Origin: a bacterium
Lineage (GTDB): Bacteria; Pseudomonadota; Gammaproteobacteria; GCA-002705445; GCA-002716945
Assembly (NCBI GenBank): GCA_029979505.1
Contig: JAPOHH010000002.1
Coordinates: 64,118 to 128,117, forward strand
DNA: 64,000 nt
Direction: 5' to 3'
Shown: in pieces, positions 39,006 through 48,468 of the stretch
Numbering within the stretch: the first letter of the stretch is position 1
Layout: each line of letters starts with the position of its first letter
Notes under the pieces: generated by a model
Told to the model about the DNA's origin: nothing
What the model saw: only the letters and a program-made list of their open reading frames with translations
Database searches by the model: none
Translations under genes and position numbers: made by a program

Positions 39006-40010
39006 ATGGAAAATATAATAATTAGTAACAATGACAAGGATAAGTCCAACATTGGTAGCAAGATGAAAGAAGATTTATCTGCAAAACCACGTCATTTAAT
39101 TCAAGTCGTGAATAGACGAACGGGTCTAAGTTCAGATGTGATTAGAGTTTGGGAAAAACGATACCAAGCTGTGATTTCTCACCGAAACGATACTAACCGA
39201 AGATTATATTCAGATAAAGATATAGATAAACTTACATTGCTCAAGAGAGCTATAGCTGCAGGACGAAGAATTGGAGATATAGCGGCATTATCATATGATG
39301 ATCTTTTTGAACTTGTAATGGGCGATGAGTCAAATGCATCAATAGGATACAAACGACCAAGTACTGGTACAATCATGGAACTATTTGATGAATCTGTATC
39401 ATGTATAAAAGAAATGAATAGCTGGAAACTTGATAATACATTATCAAATGCGGTAGCTATATTGAGTACAAATGATCTTTTGATTGAATTTATTAAACCT
39501 TTAAGTAATTACATACAAGATGAATGTTCAAGAGGCAGTATAAGATATGCTCAGGAAAAAATGTCTAAATTATGTATTAGGACATGTCTAAATAACCTGT
39601 ATTTGAAACTTAGGTCTTCTAAAGAAGATTGTCCAAGGTTAGTTATTGCCTCATTACTATCGGAGCATGAGCACCTAGATACAATAATGCATATGATAAT
39701 TGCACAAAATATTGGTTGGGATTTAACGTATATTGGAAATGGAGTGCCCCATGATGAGATAACTTATGCAGCTACATCAGTTAATGCTCAATTAGTCGTG
39801 CTTGCGATTAATAATCCAAGAGATATTGCAAGAAAAATATATGAAATAAAACACATAAGGGAGCATGCAAATAAGACAGAGGATATTATCTTAATAGGCT
39901 CTCAATGTAGTGAATATAAACAACTAGCTAATGACTTTAGTATAAACATCTCATCGGACCTTACTAGCTTTAGACTCACCCTAGAAAGATTATACAGTTT
40001 AATCAGATAA
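39006..40010 (+). CDS. MerR-family regulator with cobalamin-binding-like domain (CarH/LitR type)
   Basis: A transcription factor of about 334 residues. The N-terminal MerR winged helix reads IQVVNRRTGLSSDVIRVWEKRYQAV followed by RLYSDKDIDKLTLLKRAI. A helical region and a flavodoxin-like domain follow, resembling the B12-binding part of CarH/LitR photoreceptors (SEHEHLDTIMHMIIAQNIGWDLTYIGNGVP). The E-x-H of the ligand motif is present but the following Gly is Asp/Thr, so B12 binding is uncertain. The open frame extends to TTG 38874; ATG 39006 is chosen because the upstream part holds inverted repeats and lacks homology, and ATG 39063 is also possible. It converges on valS with a 12-base overlap. 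Confidence 0.8.
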   Translation: MENIIISNNDKDKSNIGSKMKEDLSAKPRHLIQVVNRRTGLSSDVIRVWEKRYQAVISHRNDTNRRLYSDKDIDKLTLLKRAIAAGRRIGDIAALSYDDLFELVMGDESNASIGYKRPSTGTIMELFDESVSCIKEMNSWKLDNTLSNAVAILSTNDLLIEFIKPLSNYIQDECSRGSIRYAQEKMSKLCIRTCLNNLYLKLRSSKEDCPRLVIASLLSEHEHLDTIMHMIIAQNIGWDLTYIGNGVPHDEITYAATSVNAQLVVLAINNPRDIARKIYEIKHIREHANKTEDIILIGSQCSEYKQLANDFSINISSDLTSFRLTLERLYSLIR

Positions 40011-42734
40011 ATTAGATTTAAGATTTTTTAGGGATAAGATTTCGTTCGAAATTTTCTTATGATTTGAAACATTTTGGTTAATGATTTCACTTGGTGCTTT
40101 TTCAATAAAACTTTTATTATTTAGTTTGGCATCTATTTTTTTGAGAACTGATTCTAAATGAAGTATATTCTTTTCTATTTTCATTATTTCATCACTAATA
40201 CTAATCATATTTTTTATATAAAGATATAAGGTAAATTTACTATCAATAATTTCTATAAAGTCATTAGATTCTGATTCTCTTTTATCGATAATAACTAAGT
40301 CTATACCTGAAAGACTATTTACAAGCATTATATTATCAGCAACATCTTCAGATAAAACACTGTCATTAATAAGTATTTCTACATTAAATTTATTCTTCGG
40401 ATGTATACCTAATTCAGTGCGGGTCCTTCTAATTTTCTTAATGATTTCTTTTATATCATTAACTCTAATATCAATATCACTCTCTTTAGAAATCCTTACT
40501 TGCGAAGGGAATGAACTGTTGGTAAGGCTATCTTCAGAGACAAACTGATTCTTATATAATGCACTCCAAATTTCTTCTGTTATGAATGGTATAATAGGGT
40601 GACATATTTTTATTATTCTAATCAAAGAATATATTAAATACTTCTTTGTAGTATCCGATGTATTAGTTTTAGCAATCTCTAAATACCAATCACAATATTC
40701 ATTCCATACAAACTCATATATACTATTAGCCATTAGATCAAATCTATATGTTGACGAGTATTTTTTAAAATCATTTATAACATAATCTAATTTATACATA
40801 ATCCACTTATCAAATATAGTTGCATCTATAGTGCTAAGATTTTCCTCATAATTATAATCATCACATGTTAGTATAATAAATCTGGATGCATTCCACAGTT
40901 TATTACAAAAGTTTCTGTAACCCTCTATTCTATTAAGGTCAAAATTTATATCTCTACCAGTTGATGCCATAGCGCAGAAATTGAACCTTAGTGCATCAGC
41001 TCCAAATTCTTTTATTCCATTTGGAAATTCTTTTTTTGTTTTTTTAATAATATTTGATTTTTGTTTTTCGTTTATTAAGCTTTCTGTTCTTTTCTCTAAG
41101 AGATTATCAAGACTTATTCCGTCTATAACATCTAGTGGGTCAATTACATTTCCAATTGATTTAGACATTTTTTTCCCTTCAGCATCTCTTACAAGGCCAT
41201 GAATGTAAATTTTATTAAACGGAATATTATTGGTAAATTTGATACTCATCATTATCATCCTAGCGACCCAAAAAAAGATAATATCAAAGCCAGTCACTAG
41301 AAGGTTTGTCGGGAAGTACTTTTCAAAAAAAGCATCATCTTTTTTCCAATCAAGTGTTGAAAATGGCCACAACGCAGAAGAGAACCATGTATCAAGTACA
41401 TCTTCATCTTGATTTAATTCTAAATCATCATTTAAATTATATTTTTTTCTAACATGACTCTCGTTTTCCCCGACATATATATTGCCTTTATTATCATACC
41501 AGGCTGGTATTCTATGACCCCACATAATTTGTCTACTAATACACCAATCTTCAATATTTTCTAGCCAGTTAAAGTAAATCTTTTCCCAATGATCAGGGAC
41601 GAATGTTACTTTGCCATTTTTGACAACTTCTATACCATCAGTTGCAAGATCTTTCATATTCATAAACCACTGACTAGTTAGTAATGGTTCAATTATTTCG
41701 CCAGTTCTTTCTCCAATTGGTACAGTAGTTTTGTATGGAACCTTCTTAACAAACGAATTAATTTTTTCTAGGTCATTGATAAGCATATCTCTAACATCAT
41801 GTATGTTTTTTCCTATATAATTCTTATCCACATTTTCATTTAACGTACCATTTTTATTAAGAATATTTACGAAATCAAGTTTATGTTTTTTTCCAACTTT
41901 ATAATCATTAAAATCATGAGCAGGTGTAATTTTTAAACAACCAGTTCCAAACTCTTTATCGACAATTTCATCTAAAATTATAGGTATTTCCTTGTCTAGC
42001 ATAGGAATAATGACTTTTTTTCCAACCAAATGTTTATAGCGGTTATCTGTAGGATTTATACATACAGCAGTGTCACCAAAAAGCGTCTCTGGTCTCGTAG
42101 TTGCAACAATTACAAATTCATGAGATCCAACAACTTTATATTTTAGATGATATAAAAACCCATCTTTTTCCTCATTAAGTACTTCTAAATCTGATATAGC
42201 TGTTTGAAGCTTTATGTCCCAATTTACAAGTCTGTTACCTCGATATATTAGACTATCATCATACAGTTGAATAAAAATATTTTTTACAGTATCAGAAAGG
42301 TCCTCATCCATTGTAAACCTGTTTCTTGACCAGTCAGCTGAGGAACCTATTCTTTTGGTTTGATTTATGATTGTATTACCTGAAATATCTTTCCATTTCC
42401 AAACTTCACTAATAAATTCATCTCTACTTAAATTATTAATGTCTGTACCTAAAGAAGACAGTCGATTCTCTACAACTAGTTGAGTTGCAATTCCTGCATG
42501 ATCAGTCCCAGGTTGCCACAAGACACTTTTTCCTAACATGCGATGGTATCTAACTAGTACATCAATAATTGTGTGTTGAAAAGCATGACCCATATGTAAA
42601 GTACCAGTAACATTAGGTGGTGGGAGTACTATTGAAAATTTCGAAGTAGATTCTTTCGGGGAAAAAGATTGATTTTTCTCCCAATTTTCATAGATTCTTT
42701 TCTCGATATCTTTTGGTTTATATTGTTTGTTCAT
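39999..42734 (-). CDS. valS: valyl-tRNA synthetase
   Basis: Class Ia synthetase that charges tRNA-Val and edits misactivated threonine. HIGH motif is HMGH near residue 48-51, preceded by IVLPPPNVTGTL. The editing domain has VIVATTRPETLFGDTAVC. KMSKS (KKMSKSIGNVIDP) lies near residue 520. Anticodon-binding and C-terminal coiled-coil parts follow to about 911 residues. Two adjacent ATGs (42737, 42734) overlap the end of holC on the same strand. Order pepA-holC-valS is that of E. coli. Confidence 0.97.
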   Translation of the reverse strand: MNKQYKPKDIEKRIYENWEKNQSFSPKESTSKFSIVLPPPNVTGTLHMGHAFQHTIIDVLVRYHRMLGKSVLWQPGTDHAGIATQLVVENRLSSLGTDINNLSRDEFISEVWKWKDISGNTIINQTKRIGSSADWSRNRFTMDEDLSDTVKNIFIQLYDDSLIYRGNRLVNWDIKLQTAISDLEVLNEEKDGFLYHLKYKVVGSHEFVIVATTRPETLFGDTAVCINPTDNRYKHLVGKKVIIPMLDKEIPIILDEIVDKEFGTGCLKITPAHDFNDYKVGKKHKLDFVNILNKNGTLNENVDKNYIGKNIHDVRDMLINDLEKINSFVKKVPYKTTVPIGERTGEIIEPLLTSQWFMNMKDLATDGIEVVKNGKVTFVPDHWEKIYFNWLENIEDWCISRQIMWGHRIPAWYDNKGNIYVGENESHVRKKYNLNDDLELNQDEDVLDTWFSSALWPFSTLDWKKDDAFFEKYFPTNLLVTGFDIIFFWVARMIMMSIKFTNNIPFNKIYIHGLVRDAEGKKMSKSIGNVIDPLDVIDGISLDNLLEKRTESLINEKQKSNIIKKTKKEFPNGIKEFGADALRFNFCAMASTGRDINFDLNRIEGYRNFCNKLWNASRFIILTCDDYNYEENLSTIDATIFDKWIMYKLDYVINDFKKYSSTYRFDLMANSIYEFVWNEYCDWYLEIAKTNTSDTTKKYLIYSLIRIIKICHPIIPFITEEIWSALYKNQFVSEDSLTNSSFPSQVRISKESDIDIRVNDIKEIIKKIRRTRTELGIHPKNKFNVEILINDSVLSEDVADNIMLVNSLSGIDLVIIDKRESESNDFIEIIDSKFTLYLYIKNMISISDEIMKIEKNILHLESVLKKIDAKLNNKSFIEKAPSEIINQNVSNHKKISNEILSLKNLKSNLSD

Positions 42735-43167
42735 CATATGTATTATGTACTAAAGTAAAATTATATTTTTTATAATCTGAATATTTCTTTCTACTGATTG
42801 TTTTATTATTCTCATCATCTTCTACAAATTCATATATATTGATTGCATCAATATTTTTCAATAGAGGAGTTGAGTGGTTGTTGATAATTGATTTGTATTC
42901 ATTGAATATTTCAAATTTATCTATATATTTAAATGATAATAGTAATATTGGTGTATCAACTTTATCCCCATCTTCGTAAATCTTATGTGGAAGAAAACTA
43001 TTTTGCTCGAATGTCCACAATAATTTATCGAGTCTTTCAAGTTTATCATCTGATGTAATTACTATGACCTTATTTTCTTTCTTGAACAAATGTTTTATAC
43101 AGTTACAAATACATAAATCTAAATTATGATTTTTATTGAGAGAAAAAAAGTTCGCAGTTGATTTCAA
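42718..43167 (-). CDS. holC: DNA polymerase III chi subunit
   Basis: Clamp-loader accessory subunit that links polymerase III to single-strand binding protein. The 149-residue protein shows the family core RLDKLLWTFEQNSFLPHKI and then DTPILLL. Divergent elsewhere, but flanked by pepA and valS exactly as holC in other gammaproteobacteria. Its end overlaps the valS start by up to 20 bases. Confidence 0.88.
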   Translation of the reverse strand: MKSTANFFSLNKNHNLDLCICNCIKHLFKKENKVIVITSDDKLERLDKLLWTFEQNSFLPHKIYEDGDKVDTPILLLSFKYIDKFEIFNEYKSIINNHSTPLLKNIDAINIYEFVEDDENNKTISRKKYSDYKKYNFTLVHNTYDEQTI

Positions 43168-43169
43168 TT

Positions 43170-44612
43170 TTATTTATTCGTCATGACGAAATCAGTAAGT
43201 AATTTTACCGGTCTACCTGTGGATCCTTTGTCATTGCCTGATTCCCATGCAGTCCCTGCAATATCTAAATGAGCCCATTTCTCATCTTTGGTGAAGTTTG
43301 CTAGAAACGCAGCGGCAGTAATTGCGCCACCATATCTTCCACCAATATTTTGTATATCTGCAAAGTTTGTTTTTAGCTCGTCAAAATAATCGCTGTACAG
43401 CGGAAGTTCCCAGACTCTGTCTCCAGTAACATCTGCAGACTTTTTAATCTTTTGTGTTAATGTTGAATTATTTGAAAAAAGACCGGACGGATATTTTCCT
43501 AATCCTACTAGGCAAGCTCCCGTTAGTGTTGCCATATCTAAAATATACTTAGGTTTATATTTCTTAGAAAACGTCAAAGCATCACATAAAACTAGTCTTC
43601 CCTCGGCATCAGTATTTAGTATTTCGATAGTTATGCCTGACATACTTTTAACAACATCACCAGGTCGAGTAGCAACTCCGCTTGGCATGTTTTCAGCACA
43701 TGCTAGTATCCCAATAACATTATTCTTCAAATTCATTTCTGCACAAGCTTGCATAGTACCTACCACAGAACCAGCACCCGACATATCATACTTCATCTCA
43801 TCCATGCTTGGCGATGGTTTTAGTGATATACCTCCTGTATCAAAAGTAATACCTTTGCCAACCAACACAATAGGCTGTTTATTTTTTAATGGTGTATATT
43901 TAATTATTACAAGCTTTGCAGGTTGCGTACTCCCTTGCGAAACTGATAGAAGGGAACCCATCTTCAAAGCTCTCATTTGTTTCTCATCAAGAACTTCTAC
44001 TTTAAGATTTTTGTGGAGTTTTTCTAGTTTCTTAGATTCTCTAGCTAAAAATGTTGGATTACAAATATTAGGTGGTGTGTCGCCTAATTTCCTTGCCGTA
44101 TTGAGACCATGCGCAATTGCTAATGATATTCTTTTCGTATCATCAAATGCCTTCTTTGTAATATTATTAGGAACTTTAATAAAACATTCTTTCAAATGAT
44201 TTATACTATTATTTTTAAAATTGTAGTTACTTTTTTCAAATTCAATGATACTGCCTTTAAGTACGTCATAGTTTTTAATAGTAATATCACTCAAATCTAG
44301 TGAGATTTTGCCGATATCATACTTATTTATTTTTTTTATTACAGAAGAGAGATATTTTTCAAACTTTTGTATAGTCAGTTCACTTTTTTTACCTAAACCT
44401 ATTAGAAAATAGTTACTGTCATACATAGTGCTAACTATCATCTCCATCGATCCAAGCTTCCCGCATATCAACTTTTGGGAAACAGCTTTTTTTATGTCCT
44501 TGAGCGCTTTTGAACAGCCAATAGACTTATTAACACCTGATAGTTTGTCCTCATATACAAATACTAAGTTATAGTCTAATTTATCGTTTTTACTGAATCT
44601 GGTGTATTTCAT
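43170..44612 (-). CDS. pepA: leucyl aminopeptidase (M17)
   Basis: Hexameric dizinc aminopeptidase; in E. coli PepA is also an accessory DNA-binding protein for Xer recombination. Metal and catalytic residues appear in VLVGKGITFDTGGISLKPS (first Lys/Asp ligands) and NTDAEGRLVLCDAL (second Asp/Glu and catalytic Arg). It is 480 residues, near the usual 503. A GGAAA lies before the ATG at 44612. It is divergent from lptF with a 76-bp gap. xerD occurs further on in this window, so a Xer role is possible but not shown. Confidence 0.96.
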   Translation of the reverse strand: MKYTRFSKNDKLDYNLVFVYEDKLSGVNKSIGCSKALKDIKKAVSQKLICGKLGSMEMIVSTMYDSNYFLIGLGKKSELTIQKFEKYLSSVIKKINKYDIGKISLDLSDITIKNYDVLKGSIIEFEKSNYNFKNNSINHLKECFIKVPNNITKKAFDDTKRISLAIAHGLNTARKLGDTPPNICNPTFLARESKKLEKLHKNLKVEVLDEKQMRALKMGSLLSVSQGSTQPAKLVIIKYTPLKNKQPIVLVGKGITFDTGGISLKPSPSMDEMKYDMSGAGSVVGTMQACAEMNLKNNVIGILACAENMPSGVATRPGDVVKSMSGITIEILNTDAEGRLVLCDALTFSKKYKPKYILDMATLTGACLVGLGKYPSGLFSNNSTLTQKIKKSADVTGDRVWELPLYSDYFDELKTNFADIQNIGGRYGGAITAAAFLANFTKDEKWAHLDIAGTAWESGNDKGSTGRPVKLLTDFVMTNK

Positions 44613-44688
44613 GATATTTCCATATAATAAAGTTATACTATTTAAAAACTAAGATTAACATTTTTTATTACATCTTGTAATTATTACT

Positions 44689-45726
44689 TTGAATTTAATT
44701 AGTCAATATATATTTAAAAACTGTCTTCAGACAATTATGTCTGTTTTTTTAATTCTTCTGTTGATATTAACGGCTAATACAGGTCTGAGATTAATGGAAA
44801 GTGTTAATGAAGGTAGCCTACCATCATTATTTCTGCTACAGCTTCTTTTTTTGAAAATTGTTCAATATTCTTCTCTGATTATTCCTATAAGTCTATTTTT
44901 TGGTATTGTCATTGCACTGAATAGATTCTACTTATCAAATGAGATGGTGATTATGAAAATAGGCGGCTTTTCATGTAAAATTATTGCTGGCGTACTCTTA
45001 AAAATTATTCTTACAGTAACAATAATTATTTTAATTTTTAATTTTTTCATCACACCATATACGGTTAATCTACGAACACATATCGAACATCAAGTTCTGT
45101 ATGAACAAAAAATATACTCCTTACAAGAAAGAAATTTTAATCAAAATAATGACGGCTCCAAGACTATTTATATTTCAAATAAAAGTAAAACTGATTCTGG
45201 AAATGTATTTATTAAATCAAGAAACAAAGAATCAACAAGAATTGATATATCATCAGGAATAAAATCATCTGATAATAATCAAATAGTCCTTCTTGATGGA
45301 ATATCTTATGTATATAAACCTGAAAATGGTTTCAGTTCTACAAAGTATTCTAATCAAAATGTACAGTTATCAAAAAAAATTCCAGAGATTATCAATAATG
45401 ACTTAGATTCAAAATCAATTACTAATCTTTTTCAAAGTAATACCATTGAATCATTTCAAGAATCACTTAAAAGAATCTCTATGATTATTGCTACATTTGT
45501 TCTAGGTTTCATGGCAATACCACTTAGTCATGTTAATGCTAAAGAGGATAAATATAGAAATATATTTACAGCTATATTCTTTTATTTTACTTATATAATA
45601 TTGATTAATATCTTTTCTAAATCATTTGACGATAAACTATATATTTTTTTAAGTTTATTAAATCTTCATCTACTGTATATGTATATTACTTATAGATTTT
45701 ATAATTACTTTAATCAACCAAAATAA
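44689..45726 (+). CDS. lptF: LPS export permease LptF
   Basis: Inner-membrane component of the LptB2FG transporter that extracts LPS from the inner membrane. The 345-residue protein has three N-terminal helices, a periplasmic beta-jellyroll-like region (about 115-250) with NRF/KSKT segments and three C-terminal helices. The start is TTG 44689 (MNLISQYIFKNCLQT); there is no ATG in reach. It is followed three bases later by lptG. LptF rather than LptG is supported by position and by the N-terminal form RYIFKE-like SQYIFKN. Confidence 0.9.
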   Translation: MNLISQYIFKNCLQTIMSVFLILLLILTANTGLRLMESVNEGSLPSLFLLQLLFLKIVQYSSLIIPISLFFGIVIALNRFYLSNEMVIMKIGGFSCKIIAGVLLKIILTVTIIILIFNFFITPYTVNLRTHIEHQVLYEQKIYSLQERNFNQNNDGSKTIYISNKSKTDSGNVFIKSRNKESTRIDISSGIKSSDNNQIVLLDGISYVYKPENGFSSTKYSNQNVQLSKKIPEIINNDLDSKSITNLFQSNTIESFQESLKRISMIIATFVLGFMAIPLSHVNAKEDKYRNIFTAIFFYFTYIILINIFSKSFDDKLYIFLSLLNLHLLYMYITYRFYNYFNQPK

Positions 45727-45729
45727 TAA

Positions 45730-46797
45730 ATGAATAAAATATATCTATATATGTTTAAAAAATACTTAATTGGTTTCACATTAGCCATAAGCGTTTTATT
45801 AAGTATTAATTTGCTTATCATATTTTTGTCTGAGCTGAAAAATATCGGAACTAATCAATATGATTTTATTCTACTCATTAAATACATAATCTTTTTGGTT
45901 CCTCAAAATATCTTGGATATTTTTCCGTATGCTTTGCTGATTGGCAGTATGATTGCTTTTGGTTCAATGTCATACCATTCCGAGATAATCGCATTAAACT
46001 CTCTGGGAATAGGTATTAAAAAAACTATACTTATTATTCTTTTGCAAACATTTTTTATTGCCATGATTGTTACATTTGCAGGAAACTGGGCTGCCCCTGA
46101 TAGTGCTGCTTATGCTCAGAATATAAAAAATACTGCCTTAAAAAAAAATAGTATGAATAAAGAGATTTGGTTCAAAGGTAAAGAAACAATAATCAATGTC
46201 AAAAGAGTGATCACAGATCATAACCTTGAAAATATTGAAATTTATTATATTAATAATGGAACCATGTCATCAATTCTAACAGCTGATAATGCTAGGTATA
46301 ATACTGAATGGAATCTAGAAAACATAAAAATAATTGATATTGAAAATAACAAGATTATAAATAAAAAATCAACTATTATATCTTCTGATAATTTTATCCC
46401 TTTCCAAGTCCTTAAAAGTTCCTTTAGTAAAAAAAGATATCACTCTATCCAGGATTTATATGACAATATTATTTTTTTTGATGAACGTGGCATATATTAT
46501 GAAGCCCATAAGATAGCATTTTGGCAAAAAATATTTTTACCTTTCTCTTGCTGCATAATAGTATTTATAAGCATTCCTTTTCTGTTCACAAAAACTAGAT
46601 CTACTAATCAAAGCCAAAGAATAATTTATGGAATATTATTTGGAATAACATATTTCGTTCTTTCAAGCATCTTAATTAATGCTTCATTAATTCTAAATAT
46701 ACCTGCATTAGCGTCTGTGCTCATTTCAATGAGCATATTTATTTTATGTGGTTATTTTATATTCAACAGATTTGTGAAAAAACATATCCCGATTTAA
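45730..46797 (+). CDS. lptG: LPS export permease LptG
   Basis: Partner of LptF in the LPS export ABC transporter. The 355-residue protein starts IYLYMFKKYLIGFTLAI, has helices 1-3, a periplasmic domain with NKEIWFKGKETIINV, and three C-terminal helices ending in a short basic tail. The coupling segment MIAFGSMSYHSEIIALNSLGIG, which contacts LptB, is well preserved. It overlaps the convergent RDD gene by four bases. Confidence 0.92.
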   Translation: MNKIYLYMFKKYLIGFTLAISVLLSINLLIIFLSELKNIGTNQYDFILLIKYIIFLVPQNILDIFPYALLIGSMIAFGSMSYHSEIIALNSLGIGIKKTILIILLQTFFIAMIVTFAGNWAAPDSAAYAQNIKNTALKKNSMNKEIWFKGKETIINVKRVITDHNLENIEIYYINNGTMSSILTADNARYNTEWNLENIKIIDIENNKIINKKSTIISSDNFIPFQVLKSSFSKKRYHSIQDLYDNIIFFDERGIYYEAHKIAFWQKIFLPFSCCIIVFISIPFLFTKTRSTNQSQRIIYGILFGITYFVLSSILINASLILNIPALASVLISMSIFILCGYFIFNRFVKKHIPI

Positions 46798-47177
46798 TCT
46801 ATCTTTTCAAGATATGTATTGGATACAATATCTTGTAGCGACTCAGTTTGAAAAAATAACAAAAGATGCCCTCCAAGTAATGCAAAGATAATTCTTTTAA
46901 ATGATTGAATATATGTTATTTCTAATGAATATTTACTATATATTTTTACTTTCCAAATCTTCATTCCTAGAGTTTGATTATATTTTTTCCAAAACCAAGC
47001 ATAATAAAGATATATTATTACTAATAAGTATATTTGATAAATTATACTATTTAATATTGCATTCCCTTCGGTTAAAAAAATTACAGGTATCGTGAAAAAA
47101 TATAAAACTGCAAATAACAAAATTAGGTCATAAAAGTTGATTAGTATTCTTTTTAAAAGCCCGACTTGTTTATTCAT
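46794..47177 (-). CDS. RDD-family membrane protein
   Basis: A 127-residue inner-membrane protein with the RDD pattern: Arg and Asp in LLKRILINFYDLILLFAV, then YYAWFWKKYNQTLGMKIWKVKI in the loop after the second helix, and a third hydrophobic segment. Some RDD proteins are thought to transport osmolytes or ions; the function here is unknown. ATG 47177 is preferred over 47186, both overlapping the end of moeA upstream on the same strand. An RDD gene next to lptFG is seen in other proteobacteria. Confidence 0.78.
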   Translation of the reverse strand: MNKQVGLLKRILINFYDLILLFAVLYFFTIPVIFLTEGNAILNSIIYQIYLLVIIYLYYAWFWKKYNQTLGMKIWKVKIYSKYSLEITYIQSFKRIIFALLGGHLLLFFQTESLQDIVSNTYLEKID

Positions 47178-48423
47178 AATGCTCACTAGAAACTGAAAAT
47201 GGAATCACTTTAACATGTGTACCTTTTTTTATTTTACTGATATTTTCATGTAGCTGTATATAACAGTTAGCATCTTTAAGGGTAGATAGAATATTTGATC
47301 CCTGTGCGCCTGAGGTTTTAACAAATAACTTTCCATTTTTATTTCTTAAAATACCTCTTTTAAATTCTTCCCTACCTTTTCTTTTTTTTAAATCTGATTC
47401 GAGTATTGCATCAAGCACCAAATCTCTCTTATTTTGCTGTCCTGTTATTTTTCTAATAGCTGGGCGTACAAATAAATTGAATGTGACTACAACTGACACA
47501 GGGTTTCCAGGTAATCCATAGAAGGTACATTTTTTTATATTTCCAAAAGCTAAAGGTCTACCAGGTTTTACTGCTATTTTCCAAAATTTAACCTTTCCAA
47601 TTTTATCTAGTGCATTTTTCACAAAATCTGCTTCACCAACAGATACTCCACCTGTAGTAATTAGCATATCGCATTCATTAGATGCTTTTTTTAGTTTTTT
47701 TTCTATGTTTATTAAATTATCCCTTACCACTCCATAGTCTTTTATATCCACAGGATATCTTTGTAACAGCCCATGTAACAGGTATCGATTGCTATCATAT
47801 ACTTGCGATTTTTTAATTTTATCAGTCACGCTTACTAGTTCATCGCCTGTTGAAAAATATCCTATTACTGGTTTTGAATATACCGGAACTTTTGCCATAC
47901 CGAGAGATGCTAATATTCCAATATCTACCTCATCAATCTCTTTACCGTCTCGTAAAACAGTCTGATTTTTTTTTATATCTTCCCCGGGAAACCTGATGTT
48001 TTGATTTTTAACGATTATTGAGTTAGCTGTAATCATTTTATTATTTTCTTCAACTAGCTCTTTCATAATAACAGCATTGCAACTATCTGGAACCATTCCT
48101 CCAGTCATTACCTTTATAGCTTCATTCTTTTTTATTTTTTTTCTATAAGGATGCCCAGCAAATGACTCACCAACACATTGAAATATATATTTATTATTTT
48201 TTTGTTCTACAAAATTTACTGCATATCCATCCATAGCAGAGTTCTTATAGTTTGGGATGTTTTTACTCGATTTTATGTTTTTTGCTAGTATTCTTCTATA
48301 TGATTTTTTTAGAGGAATAATCTCTACTTTATTTTTTATCTTGGATGCAGATAGAATCTTACTTATAGCCTTATCTACCTTTATTGCAGATGGATCATAT
48401 TCATTAAAACAACTATCTTTCAT
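47170..48423 (-). CDS. moeA: molybdopterin molybdenumtransferase MoeA
   Basis: Inserts molybdate into adenylylated molybdopterin, last step of Mo-cofactor synthesis. The 417-residue protein contains the signature NSAMDGYAV (about 63-71), the MPT-binding domain with TGGVSVGEADFV, and GLPGNPVSVVVTF. The C-terminal domain IV ends at residue 417. No other moa/moe gene or molybdoenzyme is in the window. On its strand GATTAT lies six bases and TATAAA three bases before the ATG, hinting at a leaderless message. Divergent from xerD by 45 bp. Confidence 0.93.
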   Translation of the reverse strand: MKDSCFNEYDPSAIKVDKAISKILSASKIKNKVEIIPLKKSYRRILAKNIKSSKNIPNYKNSAMDGYAVNFVEQKNNKYIFQCVGESFAGHPYRKKIKKNEAIKVMTGGMVPDSCNAVIMKELVEENNKMITANSIIVKNQNIRFPGEDIKKNQTVLRDGKEIDEVDIGILASLGMAKVPVYSKPVIGYFSTGDELVSVTDKIKKSQVYDSNRYLLHGLLQRYPVDIKDYGVVRDNLINIEKKLKKASNECDMLITTGGVSVGEADFVKNALDKIGKVKFWKIAVKPGRPLAFGNIKKCTFYGLPGNPVSVVVTFNLFVRPAIRKITGQQNKRDLVLDAILESDLKKRKGREEFKRGILRNKNGKLFVKTSGAQGSNILSTLKDANCYIQLHENISKIKKGTHVKVIPFSVSSEHYE

Positions 48424-48468
48424 TATTTTATAATCTGTAAATTATGTATAATTAGTATATCAAATATT

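Noticed and set aside
38994-39019. TTGACA and TATAAT as the promoter of the MerR-like gene
   Set aside because: The spacing is 14 bases, too short for a sigma70 promoter, and MerR-type promoters usually have longer spacers.
43633-44199. 188-residue plus-strand frame inside pepA
   Set aside because: pepA is complete on the minus strand with its metal ligands; the other frame has no recognisable motif.
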